A stretch of DNA of 53,541 nt from a virus: positions 1 through 53,541 of the IMG/VR virus record IMGVR_UViG_3300031673_012906; one strand, written 5' to 3'. Made by a program: the position numbers and the translations under genes. Numbering within the stretch: position 1 is the stretch's first letter; the number at the start of each line of letters is the position of its first letter. The notes under the pieces were generated by a model. It saw nothing but the letters and a program-made list of their open reading frames with translations. It made no database searches and was not told the DNA's origin. This document shows, piece by piece, positions 46,334 to 53,210 of the stretch.

Positions 46334-46711
46334 TTAGGGATTTTGTGGTTTTAAATCTTCCCAACCCAGTTCGTCCATTAGTTTTTTGGCTTCTTTTTGA
46401 TATCTATCTAAATCTTCTTGAGTAACTACTTTGGGTCTGTGGAATTTTATGGTAGATTCGCCTTTTTCTTCTTCTGTTTCATAAATTTTCCAATCAAAAA
46501 CAAATCCTTCTTGAATGAATTCTCTTTCAGATTCTGGTATTGAAGTTTTTTTAAATTCAGCAACAGCTTCCGGGCCTATAACGTAATCTGGGTTTTTTTT
46601 CCTTTGTTTTTTTATTTCTAATACATCATACAGGGTGGCCATGAAGGAATCTTCTTTTATTTCACCAAATTCAACGACCCCTTCGAAATGTTCTAATAAT
46701 TTGCGTTTCAT
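46334..46711 (-). CDS. Hypothetical protein
   Basis: 125 residues, Glu/Lys-rich, with a short beta region (F-V-F-D-W-K-I-Y) and a helical C-terminus. It overlaps the upstream membrane gene by 4 bases. No recognised family. Confidence 0.6.
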   Translation of the reverse strand: MKRKLLEHFEGVVEFGEIKEDSFMATLYDVLEIKKQRKKNPDYVIGPEAVAEFKKTSIPESEREFIQEGFVFDWKIYETEEEKGESTIKFHRPKVVTQEDLDRYQKEAKKLMDELGWEDLKPQNP

Positions 46712-46971
46712 GATATCAGTCGAGAAAATAGAAATAATACTACAGCCAGTATTATACCAACACCATCGGCTATTAGATCTTTAAGCTCTGCTTTACCTTC
46801 AGGGCTACGCATGTCTCTGATTTCTTTATATACCCCAACACTCACCGTTAATAAAATAGCGATAAGGGGTGCTGATTTTAAGAAAGAAAGTGCTAAACAT
46901 AAACCCGTGCAGATAGCAAAACTGTAAACAAGATGATCTCTTTTATCTTTTGCCCAATTTAAAATGTCCAT
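46708..46971 (-). CDS. YfiM-like small membrane protein
   Basis: 87 residues. D-K-R-D-H-L-V-Y-S-F (about 8-17), helix pairs (about 12-31 and 34-48), and D-L-I-A-D-G-V-G-I-I-L (about 64-74) resemble the DUF2279/YfiM-type proteins seen in many phages and bacteria. Function unknown. Confidence 0.6.
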   Translation of the reverse strand: MDILNWAKDKRDHLVYSFAICTGLCLALSFLKSAPLIAILLTVSVGVYKEIRDMRSPEGKAELKDLIADGVGIILAVVLFLFSRLIS

Positions 46972-47034
46972 TTTATGATCCTTTTAATATTTTTTATTTA
47001 TATTTTAAATATATATAATTTAAGAAGGAATGTT

Positions 47035-47766
47035 ATGAAATATTCGGTAAATGCACTACATAAATCAGCAACTGTCTTTTTACTTCGTTTTTTTAGAGTT
47101 ATTGCAAATAGTAAAGACATGAAGTATTTCTCAAGGGATATTTCATTGGAAAGTGCTGAAGCATTTAAAGAAGAAAAAGATAATTGTATAAGATGCCCCG
47201 CAAGGGGATTTCCGGGCAAAATGAATGAAAATATATTCTACATTTTCATTTTAAGAAACCCATTGGACACACTAGTTTCTGAGTATTATTCATTCGGATG
47301 GATGCATGCCGTAAAAGGAACGGATGAAGAACAGAAAAATTTATTGAAAAAAAGAGAAGAGATCAAACGTGGGACAATAGATGAATATTGTATCAATAGC
47401 GCAGACATATTGTTAAAGAAAATTACACCGTTGTTAAACATGGACATAAAGAAAATGGGCGATGATCATATGTCACTAACGTATGAAGATATGATGTTAA
47501 ATTTTGATAAATGGTCTAATAAAATTTTTAACTTGTTTCACGTAAAACGGTTAGAACGACAGGAGATATTTGAAAAATTTAAAATTGAATTTGAAAATTT
47601 AAATGAGCTAACACCTGAAGAAATTTTCAAGGGGAAAAAAAGACATAAAAGAAAAGCTACACCCGGAGATTATAAAGAAAAATTACAAGCAGAAACGATT
47701 GTAACTTTACAAGAAAAATTCAAAGAAGTTTTACAGCTTCATAATAAGATTTCTTTTAAAAAATAA
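47035..47766 (+). CDS. Sulfotransferase-like protein
   Basis: 243 residues from the ATG at 47035, preceded by AAGAAGGAAT; an upstream in-frame ATG at 46975 lies in the divergent promoter region. H-K-S-A-T-V-F (about 9-15) is the PAPS 5'-phosphosulfate site and L-R-N-P-L-D-T-L-V-S-E (about 73-83) the 3'-phosphate site. C-terminal half is helical and basic. Only plus-strand protein gene in the glycosyltransferase cluster; its stop touches tRNA-Thr. Confidence 0.82.
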   Translation: MKYSVNALHKSATVFLLRFFRVIANSKDMKYFSRDISLESAEAFKEEKDNCIRCPARGFPGKMNENIFYIFILRNPLDTLVSEYYSFGWMHAVKGTDEEQKNLLKKREEIKRGTIDEYCINSADILLKKITPLLNMDIKKMGDDHMSLTYEDMMLNFDKWSNKIFNLFHVKRLERQEIFEKFKIEFENLNELTPEEIFKGKKRHKRKATPGDYKEKLQAETIVTLQEKFKEVLQLHNKISFKK

Positions 47767-47836
47767 GCTGGTGAGAGGAATCGAACCCCCGTAGCCTGAT
47801 TACGAAACAGGAACACTACCACTGTGCTACACCAGC
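47766..47836 (-). tRNA. tRNA-Thr(CGT)
   Basis: Acceptor GCTGGTG/CACCAGC, anticodon loop TTCGTAA, T-arm GTTCGATTC. CCA is not encoded. One mismatch in the anticodon stem. Confidence 0.88.
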
Positions 47837-47837
47837 A

Positions 47838-48551
47838 TTAAGTGGTTTCTTTTTGTTTTTTATGGTGTTTAATTATATGAGCACCATTTAATTTGTTACT
47901 CGATAATCTAAAATGTAATACATAATCATTCACATTAAAATTAAATATTTTTACATTTTTATTATTTTCTAAAATAGTTCCAATCATTGCATCTTCATAC
48001 ATAACATCTAATTTTAGTTCTGGTATTTTTGTTTTGTCAATACTGGCTATGAAATCAACCGTGTCTTTACCGAGCATGTAACAATGACCTTGCGCCCATT
48101 TCAGCGGGAATTTCCCCTCATATTCTTTTCTTAATTCTTTTGGGACTAAATTGTAATGATGTTTTCGATTTCCACATTCACCCGTGACAAATTTTCCACA
48201 ATAATTATATCCGTCTTTAAAATATGTATCAAGACTTTTTATTAAGTTTTTACATCTATTATCTACATATATATCGCTATCCATTTTAATTATGTAATTA
48301 AAATCAATATTTAATGAACAATATTTAAAAAATTCGTATGTTTTTTCAGCAAGTGTTTCGTATGACTCAACACATGGTACATATAATTTTCTTCCTTCTA
48401 ATCTTGCTGGTGAGTTATCATTTGTCCCGTATACATAAAAAACTAAATCGTTTTTTAATTTTCTTGGCAACCACGTTTTTTCTATTGCTTTTATTCTGTC
48501 ATTTTCCTTTGGACATAAAAAAATCCCAAAAATCCGATTACATTTCAACAT
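47838..48551 (-). CDS. GT31-like beta-1,3-glycosyltransferase
   Basis: 237 residues. V-F-Y-V-Y-G-T (about 37-43), E-S-Y-E-T-L-A-E-K-T (about 62-71), I-K-M-D-S-D-I-Y-V (about 89-97, the D-x-D site) and Y-E-D-A-M-I-G (about 189-195) match the galactosyltransferase (GT31) family. No signal anchor, so it acts in the cytoplasm. It likely builds a glycan on a virion or host target. Confidence 0.82.
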   Translation of the reverse strand: MLKCNRIFGIFLCPKENDRIKAIEKTWLPRKLKNDLVFYVYGTNDNSPARLEGRKLYVPCVESYETLAEKTYEFFKYCSLNIDFNYIIKMDSDIYVDNRCKNLIKSLDTYFKDGYNYCGKFVTGECGNRKHHYNLVPKELRKEYEGKFPLKWAQGHCYMLGKDTVDFIASIDKTKIPELKLDVMYEDAMIGTILENNKNVKIFNFNVNDYVLHFRLSSNKLNGAHIIKHHKKQKETT

Positions 48552-48552
48552 A

Positions 48553-48822
48553 TTATTTATCCTTTTTTTTACCTTTTAGTTTAGGTTTAAGCTTGGGCAA
48601 ACTATCACCAGTACTCTTTCTATGCCCCCTAATTGCTTTTCTATAATCCGGTGGATCAGCGGTTTTACCAGAAGCAACCAATATAACAGTCCACGGTTCC
48701 GTCCATTCTTCGCCTTTTTTAATTGATACACGGTGGCCAATTTTACAATGTTTCTCAGGAAGCCATGCCACATAAGTAGTATTACCTTGTTGTAATTTAC
48801 ACTGTCTATAAAACGTTTTCAT
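48553..48822 (-). CDS. Small basic protein of unknown function
   Basis: 89 residues from the ATG at 48822; an upstream ATG at 48861 is less likely. Beta-rich core (T-Y-V-A-W-L-P, R-V-S-I-K-K) and a long Lys-rich tail (K-P-K-L-K-G-K-K-K-D-K). Another overlapping frame was rejected on composition. Possibly nucleic-acid binding. Confidence 0.55.
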   Translation of the reverse strand: MKTFYRQCKLQQGNTTYVAWLPEKHCKIGHRVSIKKGEEWTEPWTVILVASGKTADPPDYRKAIRGHRKSTGDSLPKLKPKLKGKKKDK

Positions 48823-48861
48823 ATCAATAAAAATATATTTTGCCCGAATATAAACGTACAA

Positions 48862-49767
48862 TTATTTAAATTTATAGTTTTTTTTAACAAGTCCGTAATT
48901 TTGTAGTACTTTAATCTCATTATTACTTAATCTATAAGGATTTAATAATAAGGGTTCATTGTTTTTATATAAATTACCAATCTTAAAATTTTTTTCAATG
49001 AGTTCATAATCGAGCAATCTTCCAAGTTCGACACCGTTTAATTTATAATGATTTAATATTAAATTATCTGGTGGTGGTATTTTACTTTTATTTGCCCAAG
49101 CATAAAAATCATGTATACAACCAGCAAGTCTAAAATCTTTTTTCGGTTGTATAATAAATTTTGCCCCAAAATCAAAAACTCTTCTTTTAATCCCCCGCCT
49201 TATCTTAATTACATTTTTTTGTCTTATTGATATGTTCTTATCTGTTTCTCTAAACCTTGAAACAAATAATTTTTGTAATAGTCTAATAACTACAAATTTT
49301 TTGTTATCGTTTAAAAAATTTATAATGTCAATATTATGTTTGCTGTGAAGATATTCATCTAAATCTAAAAAGGCTATCCATTCATTATCTTTCCCAAAAT
49401 TTTCAAGGCAGTGATTAACACCGTTAACTTGATCATAGGTAATTTTACCATTTTCATCCAAAGGTTGCCATTTGATATAAGTTATGTAGGACTTATATTT
49501 TGAAATAATTTCGTTCATTTTTTCATATAATTCTTCTTCCGTGAATCTTTGTAATTTATTTATATTTTGTCCCCGTTTATTTTTACCATTAATGGTTACA
49601 TTATTCCCTACTTTTTCAAGCCATGGATCAACGTATTCAGATCCATAATTGTCGTATAAATAAAAATGGTCTACCCCAATGTTTAAGTGGTAAGTTATAT
49701 AATCTTCTAAAAAGAAAATATTCTCCTGTGGCATGAAGATTGTCATTATACTTAATTTATTTTTCAT
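48862..49767 (-). CDS. GT92/GT2-like glycosyltransferase
   Basis: 301 residues from the ATG at 49767 with AAAAGGTTT upstream; a longer frame reaches into the neighbouring tRNA and was rejected. N-terminal F-L-E-D-Y-I-T-Y-H-L-N-I-G-V-D-H-F (about 19-35), Y-L-Y-D-N-Y, and W-I-A-F-L-D-L-D-E-Y-L (about 129-139, D-x-D) match the GT92 (DUF23) family. Part of a cluster of glycosyltransferases interspersed with tRNAs. Confidence 0.82.
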   Translation of the reverse strand: MKNKLSIMTIFMPQENIFFLEDYITYHLNIGVDHFYLYDNYGSEYVDPWLEKVGNNVTINGKNKRGQNINKLQRFTEEELYEKMNEIISKYKSYITYIKWQPLDENGKITYDQVNGVNHCLENFGKDNEWIAFLDLDEYLHSKHNIDIINFLNDNKKFVVIRLLQKLFVSRFRETDKNISIRQKNVIKIRRGIKRRVFDFGAKFIIQPKKDFRLAGCIHDFYAWANKSKIPPPDNLILNHYKLNGVELGRLLDYELIEKNFKIGNLYKNNEPLLLNPYRLSNNEIKVLQNYGLVKKNYKFK

Positions 49768-49789
49768 ATCAAACCTTTTATACTTTTCA

Positions 49790-49864
49790 AGCTGACAGGG
49801 GGAATCGAACCCTACCGACCTCTCCCATACCAAGGGAGTGCTCTACCAACTAAGCTATGTCAGC
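49790..49864 (-). tRNA. tRNA-Thr(GGT)
   Basis: Acceptor GCTGACA/TGTCAGC, anticodon stem CTCCC/GGGAG with loop TTGGTAT, T-arm GTTCGATTC. The stop codon of the next gene overlaps its 5' end. Confidence 0.9.
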
Positions 49865-50573
49865 ATAATTTTAATTTCTCCGCTACTATTTTTACATGTT
49901 TGTGGTTTCTTTCCAACCATGGAATATGTATCATACATGGGTAATTATTAGTGAATGGATTGTAAAGCTTTCCATCTTTAACTTCAATATCTTTTGAAAT
50001 ATCCCATTGAAAAGCGATGTTCCAAAAAATCTTACAATAATAGTCGAGACCAACTTTTTTCTGGCCTTTTCTGCAAAAATCACCAAATACAGTTTGATCA
50101 TTTGTGTTTGGTTTTGAATATTTTTTACCTAAAGCCCACATATCTTTACTTAATAAATATTTAATCATTAGTTGAATGTCTTTATTATATCCCATAAAAC
50201 TTCCAGCGTTGACAAAACTATATGGCGTGTTTGGTTTTTTCTGTTTGGTAAAATATTCAATGTTGTGTTGAAAATGGTGAGTTGGTTTTAATTCAACGCT
50301 AAATAAAATTCGATAACCAGTTGACAAAAAATTATTTAATATAGTTTTCTCCGATCTTAAGTAAAACACATCCCAACAATCACTAAAAAGCACAATTTCA
50401 TTTTTGGGTAATTTTTCGAGATGTTTTAACCATAAAGAAAATCTGGTTATCATTAAAGGTTTCTCATTAAATCCTTCACCAAAAACATTTATGTCTATAT
50501 TGTTTCTTTCACATGATTTTAAAAATAACTTAAAATATTCATTATGTTGATTAGTAAATGCATAAAACTTCAT
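49860..50573 (-). CDS. PLOD/GT25-like glycosyltransferase
   Basis: 237 residues. F-S-D-C-W-D-V-F-Y (about 63-71, D-x-D-like), F-V-N-A-G-S-F-M-G (about 119-127) and N-D-Q-T-V-F (about 157-162) match the procollagen galactosyltransferase/PLOD-type fold. Ends in M-I-H-I-P-W-L-E-R-N. Its TGA stop lies within the 5' end of tRNA-Thr(GGT). TATAAACTT precedes the ATG. Confidence 0.8.
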   Translation of the reverse strand: MKFYAFTNQHNEYFKLFLKSCERNNIDINVFGEGFNEKPLMITRFSLWLKHLEKLPKNEIVLFSDCWDVFYLRSEKTILNNFLSTGYRILFSVELKPTHHFQHNIEYFTKQKKPNTPYSFVNAGSFMGYNKDIQLMIKYLLSKDMWALGKKYSKPNTNDQTVFGDFCRKGQKKVGLDYYCKIFWNIAFQWDISKDIEVKDGKLYNPFTNNYPCMIHIPWLERNHKHVKIVAEKLKLC

Positions 50574-50578
50574 AAATT

Positions 50579-50587
50579 AAGTTTATA
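50579..50587 (-). promoter_or_regulatory. TATAAACTT late-promoter-like element
   Basis: Sense-oriented TATAAACTT five bases before the ATG at 50573, immediately after tRNA-Met. Confidence 0.45.
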
Positions 50588-50592
50588 AAATA

Positions 50593-50665
50593 TCGTGATG
50601 GGGAGACTCGAACTCCCAACCTCTGCCTTATGAGAGCAGCGCACCACCGCTTGTGCTACATCACG
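50593..50665 (-). tRNA. tRNA with CAT anticodon (Met or lysidine-Ile)
   Basis: Acceptor CGTGATG/CATCACG, anticodon loop CTCATAA, discriminator A. The fully paired C1-G72 and lack of G-C runs in the anticodon stem argue against an initiator. Met and Ile2 cannot be separated by reading. Confidence 0.88.
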
Positions 50666-50868
50666 TTAATTTGTGGAGATTTTGTTTTAAGTAAATGCTT
50701 AATTCTTTGAAATGTTGTAAATACGGGTTGAGATTCTAATAATGCAGCCAATGTTTCTTTAACATTTTCTTCAGGAAGTTCTAAAACCGGACTCCATTTT
50801 TCAATTAATCCTCTCCTAAGAGCAGTCTTTTGCGCTCTATGAAATTTCTGACTATAATCGTTTTTCAT
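50656..50868 (-). CDS. Small hypothetical protein
   Basis: 70 residues, helical and basic. It overlaps its upstream neighbour by 4 bases. Its stop TAG is positions 8-10 of tRNA-Met. No family recognised. Confidence 0.55.
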   Translation of the reverse strand: MKNDYSQKFHRAQKTALRRGLIEKWSPVLELPEENVKETLAALLESQPVFTTFQRIKHLLKTKSPQINVM

Positions 50869-51137
50869 TTAAAAACTTCTGAAGGTAATTTTCTATCAAC
50901 GGTATCGTTTCGTTCATACACTGTCAATATCGCACATGCTACATGTACAGAATCAGATTCATACGAAAATTTTGGAAATTCAACAGATATAACATCCAAT
51001 TTATCAATTTTATCTGTCCATGCTTGCCACATAGTTGATTTGACAATAACACCATCACCCATGTTTATTTTTTCACCATCTTCGGGATTGTAAATCTCAA
51101 AATGTAATTTACTTAAAGGAACTTTTACTTTTTTCAT
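50865..51137 (-). CDS. Small beta-rich protein of unknown function
   Basis: 90 residues, acidic centre, alternating hydrophobic strands. Overlaps on both sides by 4 bases; co-transcribed with the 51134 gene. No motif. Confidence 0.55.
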   Translation of the reverse strand: MKKVKVPLSKLHFEIYNPEDGEKINMGDGVIVKSTMWQAWTDKIDKLDVISVEFPKFSYESDSVHVACAILTVYERNDTVDRKLPSEVFK

Positions 51138-51454
51138 TTTATTTTTCCGGTTGCAACATCATAATTAATTTTTCGTCTCATCTTTTTAACCATTTTTCGC
51201 ATGTGTTCTTCAGCTTTTGGTTTAGGCATAATCTTTGTATTAATTTTCCAAACTCTGCGTTCCCCAGATCGTGGGCGACCATCACTTATTGTAAGGGAAT
51301 CTTCCCCTTCTTTAAGTACCAAATATGAATAATATTTAGAAGGATTAAATTTTGTATACCTGTTTTTAGGTATTGAAAATGCTTTTTTAAAACCCTTGAA
51401 TATAATGTCAATACATTTATCAAAAAGCTGATGTAATATGAAAGTTTTAATCAT
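51134..51454 (-). CDS. Basic protein of unknown function
   Basis: 106 residues. An N-terminal helix (I-L-H-Q-L-F-D-K-C-I-D-I-I-F) and a Lys/Arg-rich C-terminus (M-R-K-M-V-K-K-M-R-R-K). TATATT lies exactly 6 bases before the ATG and there is no Shine-Dalgarno. Confidence 0.55.
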   Translation of the reverse strand: MIKTFILHQLFDKCIDIIFKGFKKAFSIPKNRYTKFNPSKYYSYLVLKEGEDSLTISDGRPRSGERRVWKINTKIMPKPKAEEHMRKMVKKMRRKINYDVATGKIK

Positions 51455-51460
51455 ATTTTA

Positions 51461-51466
51461 AATATA
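51461..51466 (-). promoter_or_regulatory. TATATT element, 6 nt before a start codon
   Basis: Minus-strand TATATT, then TAAAAT, then ATG at 51454. Confidence 0.5.
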
Positions 51467-51490
51467 AATTATTTTTCAAATAAAAGATTG

Positions 51491-51565
51491 CGGAGATGAA
51501 GGGATTTGAACCCTCGTTCTTCTGCGTGACAGGCAGACGCTTTCGGCCAACTAAGCTACACCTCC
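51491..51565 (-). tRNA. tRNA-Asp(GTC), copy 1
   Basis: Acceptor GGAGGTG/CATCTCC, discriminator G, anticodon stem TCTGC/GCAGA with loop CTGTCAC, T-arm GTTCAAATC. Confidence 0.9.
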
Positions 51566-51576
51566 AAGAAATTTGG

Positions 51577-51650
51577 CGAGGTCGAGGGGAGTTGAACCCA
51601 CCATACTCAACGCTGACAACGTTGCGCTCTACCAATTAAGCTACGACCCC
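51577..51650 (-). tRNA. tRNA-Asp(GTC), copy 2
   Basis: Acceptor GGGGTCG/CGACCTC with discriminator G, anticodon stem CAACG/CGTTG with loop TTGTCAG. Sequence differs widely from copy 1. Confidence 0.85.
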
Positions 51651-51655
51651 ATGAG

Positions 51656-51729
51656 TAGACGTGGGTGGAATCGAACCACCGACTTTCACCTTATCAGAGT
51701 GACACTCTAACCAACTGAGCTACACGTCC
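51656..51729 (-). tRNA. tRNA-Ile(GAT)
   Basis: Acceptor GGACGTG/CACGTCT with discriminator A, anticodon stem TCACT/GGTGA, loop CTGATAA, T-arm GTTCGATTC. Confidence 0.9.
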
Positions 51730-51743
51730 ATAATTTTAAAAAG

Positions 51744-51817
51744 CACCCATGAGAGGATTCGAACCCCTAACCCCTTCGTCCGTAGCGAAGTGCTCTATCC
51801 AGTTGAGCTACATGGGC
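51744..51817 (-). tRNA. tRNA-Arg(ACG)
   Basis: Acceptor GCCCATG/CATGGGT, anticodon stem CTTCG/CGAAG, loop CTACGGA. The dephospho-CoA kinase gene ends on its positions 8-10. Confidence 0.9.
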
Positions 51818-52374
51818 ATGAATAATTCTAAAAAGAATTTTTTTATTTCTCTACCATCGTTTATAAATACATAATCAGCTTTTTTTCTGTTTTCACCACC
51901 TTGATTTTGGAATCTGGCTCTTTGAGCAAATTGTTTAAAGGGAAGATTATCCCTTTTCTTTACCCTTTCTCCCCTTACATCAACAGGAGCATCCACCCAG
52001 AGCGTTTTATCTACATATTGATCCCATCCTTTTTCAAACAAAGTAGCCATTTCCACAACCAGAAACTTGTAATCTCTTGCTTTTGCTTTCTCAAGTTCTT
52101 TAAGAACAATTGGATGTACAATATTTTCAAGTTGCTCTAATTTTTCCTTATCGTTAAATACAACACTAGCTATATACTTCTTATTTAAGCGCATATTTGG
52201 TTTATATGCATCACCACCAATAAGATTTTGGATTTTTGGAATAACATCGCTTCTAAGCATCACACTTTTTGCAATGTGATCGCAGTTGAAGATTACTGCG
52301 CCATATTTTTCCTTTAAAATGGAACATATATGTGTTTTTCCACTTCCCATTCCACCTGTTATTCCAAGTATCAT
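51808..52374 (-). CDS. coaE: Dephospho-CoA kinase
   Basis: 188 residues from the ATG at 52374, with AAAGGAG upstream; a longer frame runs into the tRNA upstream. P-loop G-I-T-G-G-M-G-S-G-K-T (4-14), N-C-D-H-I-A (about 29-34), V-H-P-I-V (about 83-87), M-A-T-L-F-E (about 106-111) and R-Q/A-R-F-Q-N-Q (about 155-161) match CoaE. It makes CoA from dephospho-CoA. Its TAG stop is positions 8-10 of tRNA-Arg(ACG). Confidence 0.88.
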   Translation of the reverse strand: MILGITGGMGSGKTHICSILKEKYGAVIFNCDHIAKSVMLRSDVIPKIQNLIGGDAYKPNMRLNKKYIASVVFNDKEKLEQLENIVHPIVLKELEKAKARDYKFLVVEMATLFEKGWDQYVDKTLWVDAPVDVRGERVKKRDNLPFKQFAQRARFQNQGGENRKKADYVFINDGREIKKFFLELFMPM

Positions 52375-52392
52375 TTGTGCTCCTTTAAAAAG

Positions 52393-52472
52393 TATCCGCA
52401 GGAGGACTCGAACCCCCATTTTCAACTCCATTTACGTCTACTCCGTTAGAAGCGGAGAACGGTTATACGGAC
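52393..52472 (-). tRNA. tRNA-Arg(TCT)-like, D-arm missing and long variable region
   Basis: Acceptor GTCCGTA/TGCGGAT, anticodon stem CTCCG/CGGAG with loop CTTCTAA and a normal T-arm. Only six bases lie between position 9 and the anticodon stem, so no D-arm fits, and about 23 bases fill the variable region. Function uncertain. Confidence 0.6.
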
Positions 52473-52489
52473 AAAATTATTTTATCAAT

Positions 52490-52777
52490 CTAGGAGTCTG
52501 TAACACTATTTAATCTTTCAATTACTTTTAATATAAATTCTTTTTCATAAATATCTTGCATTCCTTCCCTTAATCGGTTGATAATTGTTTTGTGTTTCCA
52601 ACCTTGCATTTGGGCTTCCTTGTATAAATGTATCCAAGATGGCAACCAGTTGTGTTGTTTGCATAAGTCAAATATGACAAACAACGGAACACCTGTAGTA
52701 TCGAAAAATTTAAATATTCCTGATACAACTAGTTGACCATCTGTAGACTTTCCAATAATTTTTACTTTAGGTAACAT
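52490..52777 (-). CDS. Conserved-looking phage protein of unknown function
   Basis: 95 residues. T-G-V-P-L-F-V-I-F-D-L-C (about 28-39) is followed by W-L-P-S-W-I-H-L-Y and G-W-K-H-K-T-I-I-N-R-L, two helical, Trp-rich segments. This spacing looks like a small DNA-binding or helical phage family. No firm assignment. Confidence 0.6.
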   Translation of the reverse strand: MLPKVKIIGKSTDGQLVVSGIFKFFDTTGVPLFVIFDLCKQHNWLPSWIHLYKEAQMQGWKHKTIINRLREGMQDIYEKEFILKVIERLNSVTDS

Positions 52778-52797
52778 GATAAAATCCTTTCTTTAAG

Positions 52798-52873
52798 AAG
52801 CCGTGGTGGGACTCGAACCCACGAAGCAATCCGTCTGCTCATTCTACAGGTGTGCCTACCCAATCGCCAAAAA
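52798..52873 (-). tRNA. Degenerate or unusual tRNA-like sequence, anticodon unclear
   Basis: The 3' half has a perfect T-arm (GTGGG, TTCGAGT, CCCAC) and acceptor strand CACGGCT, and a D-loop-like TTGGGTAGGC is present. No 5' strand complementary to the acceptor is found and no anticodon loop with U33 can be drawn. Possibly a decaying tRNA. Confidence 0.35.
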
Positions 52874-52877
52874 CAAG

Positions 52878-52953
52878 TATCCGTAGAGGGATTTGAACCC
52901 CCGCTCTTGTGTTTAGGAAACACATGCCTTAATCCAGACTTGGCTATACGGAC
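52878..52953 (-). tRNA. tRNA-Arg(CCT)
   Basis: Acceptor GTCCGTA/TACGGAT, discriminator A, anticodon stem TGTGT/ACACA with loop TTCCTAA, T-arm GTTCAAATC. Confidence 0.88.
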
Positions 52954-52964
52954 ATATACATAAG

Positions 52965-53039
52965 TACCCGTTGAGGAAATTGAATCCCCGACCTCATCCA
53001 CGTCAAGGATGCGCTCTAAACCAACTGAGCTAAACGGGC
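52965..53039 (-). tRNA. tRNA-Val(GAC)
   Basis: Acceptor GCCCGTT/AACGGGT, discriminator A, anticodon stem CATCC/GGATG with loop TTGACGT. Confidence 0.88.
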
Positions 53040-53047
53040 ATGATAAG

Positions 53048-53122
53048 TAACCCCTAGTGGATTTGAACCACTGTCCTCTGGATGTAAACCAGCTACACTT
53101 GGCCAGACTGTGCTAAGGGGTC
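53048..53122 (-). tRNA. tRNA-Val(TAC)
   Basis: Acceptor GACCCCT/AGGGGTT, discriminator A, anticodon stem CTGG/CCAG with loop TTTACAT (four firm pairs), T-arm GTTCAAATC. Confidence 0.85.
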
Positions 53123-53127
53123 ATAAT

Positions 53128-53210
53128 AGCGGATGACAGGATTTGAACCTGCGATGCCTTTCGGCTCTTGGTTGGAAGCCAAGCGCATTACCAGACTATG
53201 CTACACCCGC
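53128..53210 (-). tRNA. tRNA-Gly(TCC) with an extra variable-arm hairpin
   Basis: Acceptor GCGGGTG/CATCCGC, discriminator U as for Gly, anticodon stem CTTGG/CCAAG with loop CTTCCAA.  The variable region is 14 bases and contains GCC-GAAA-GGC, a tetraloop hairpin not normal for tRNA-Gly. Confidence 0.85.

Noticed and set aside
48576-48773. Alternative frame inside the 48553-48822 gene
   Set aside because: No Shine-Dalgarno and worse composition.
51447-51635. Minus-strand open frame covering two tRNA-Asp genes
   Set aside because: It coincides with tRNA sequence and has no separate coding signal.
52762-53001. Minus-strand open frame across tRNA-Arg(CCT) and part of tRNA-Val(GAC)
   Set aside because: It is a chance frame through tRNAs.
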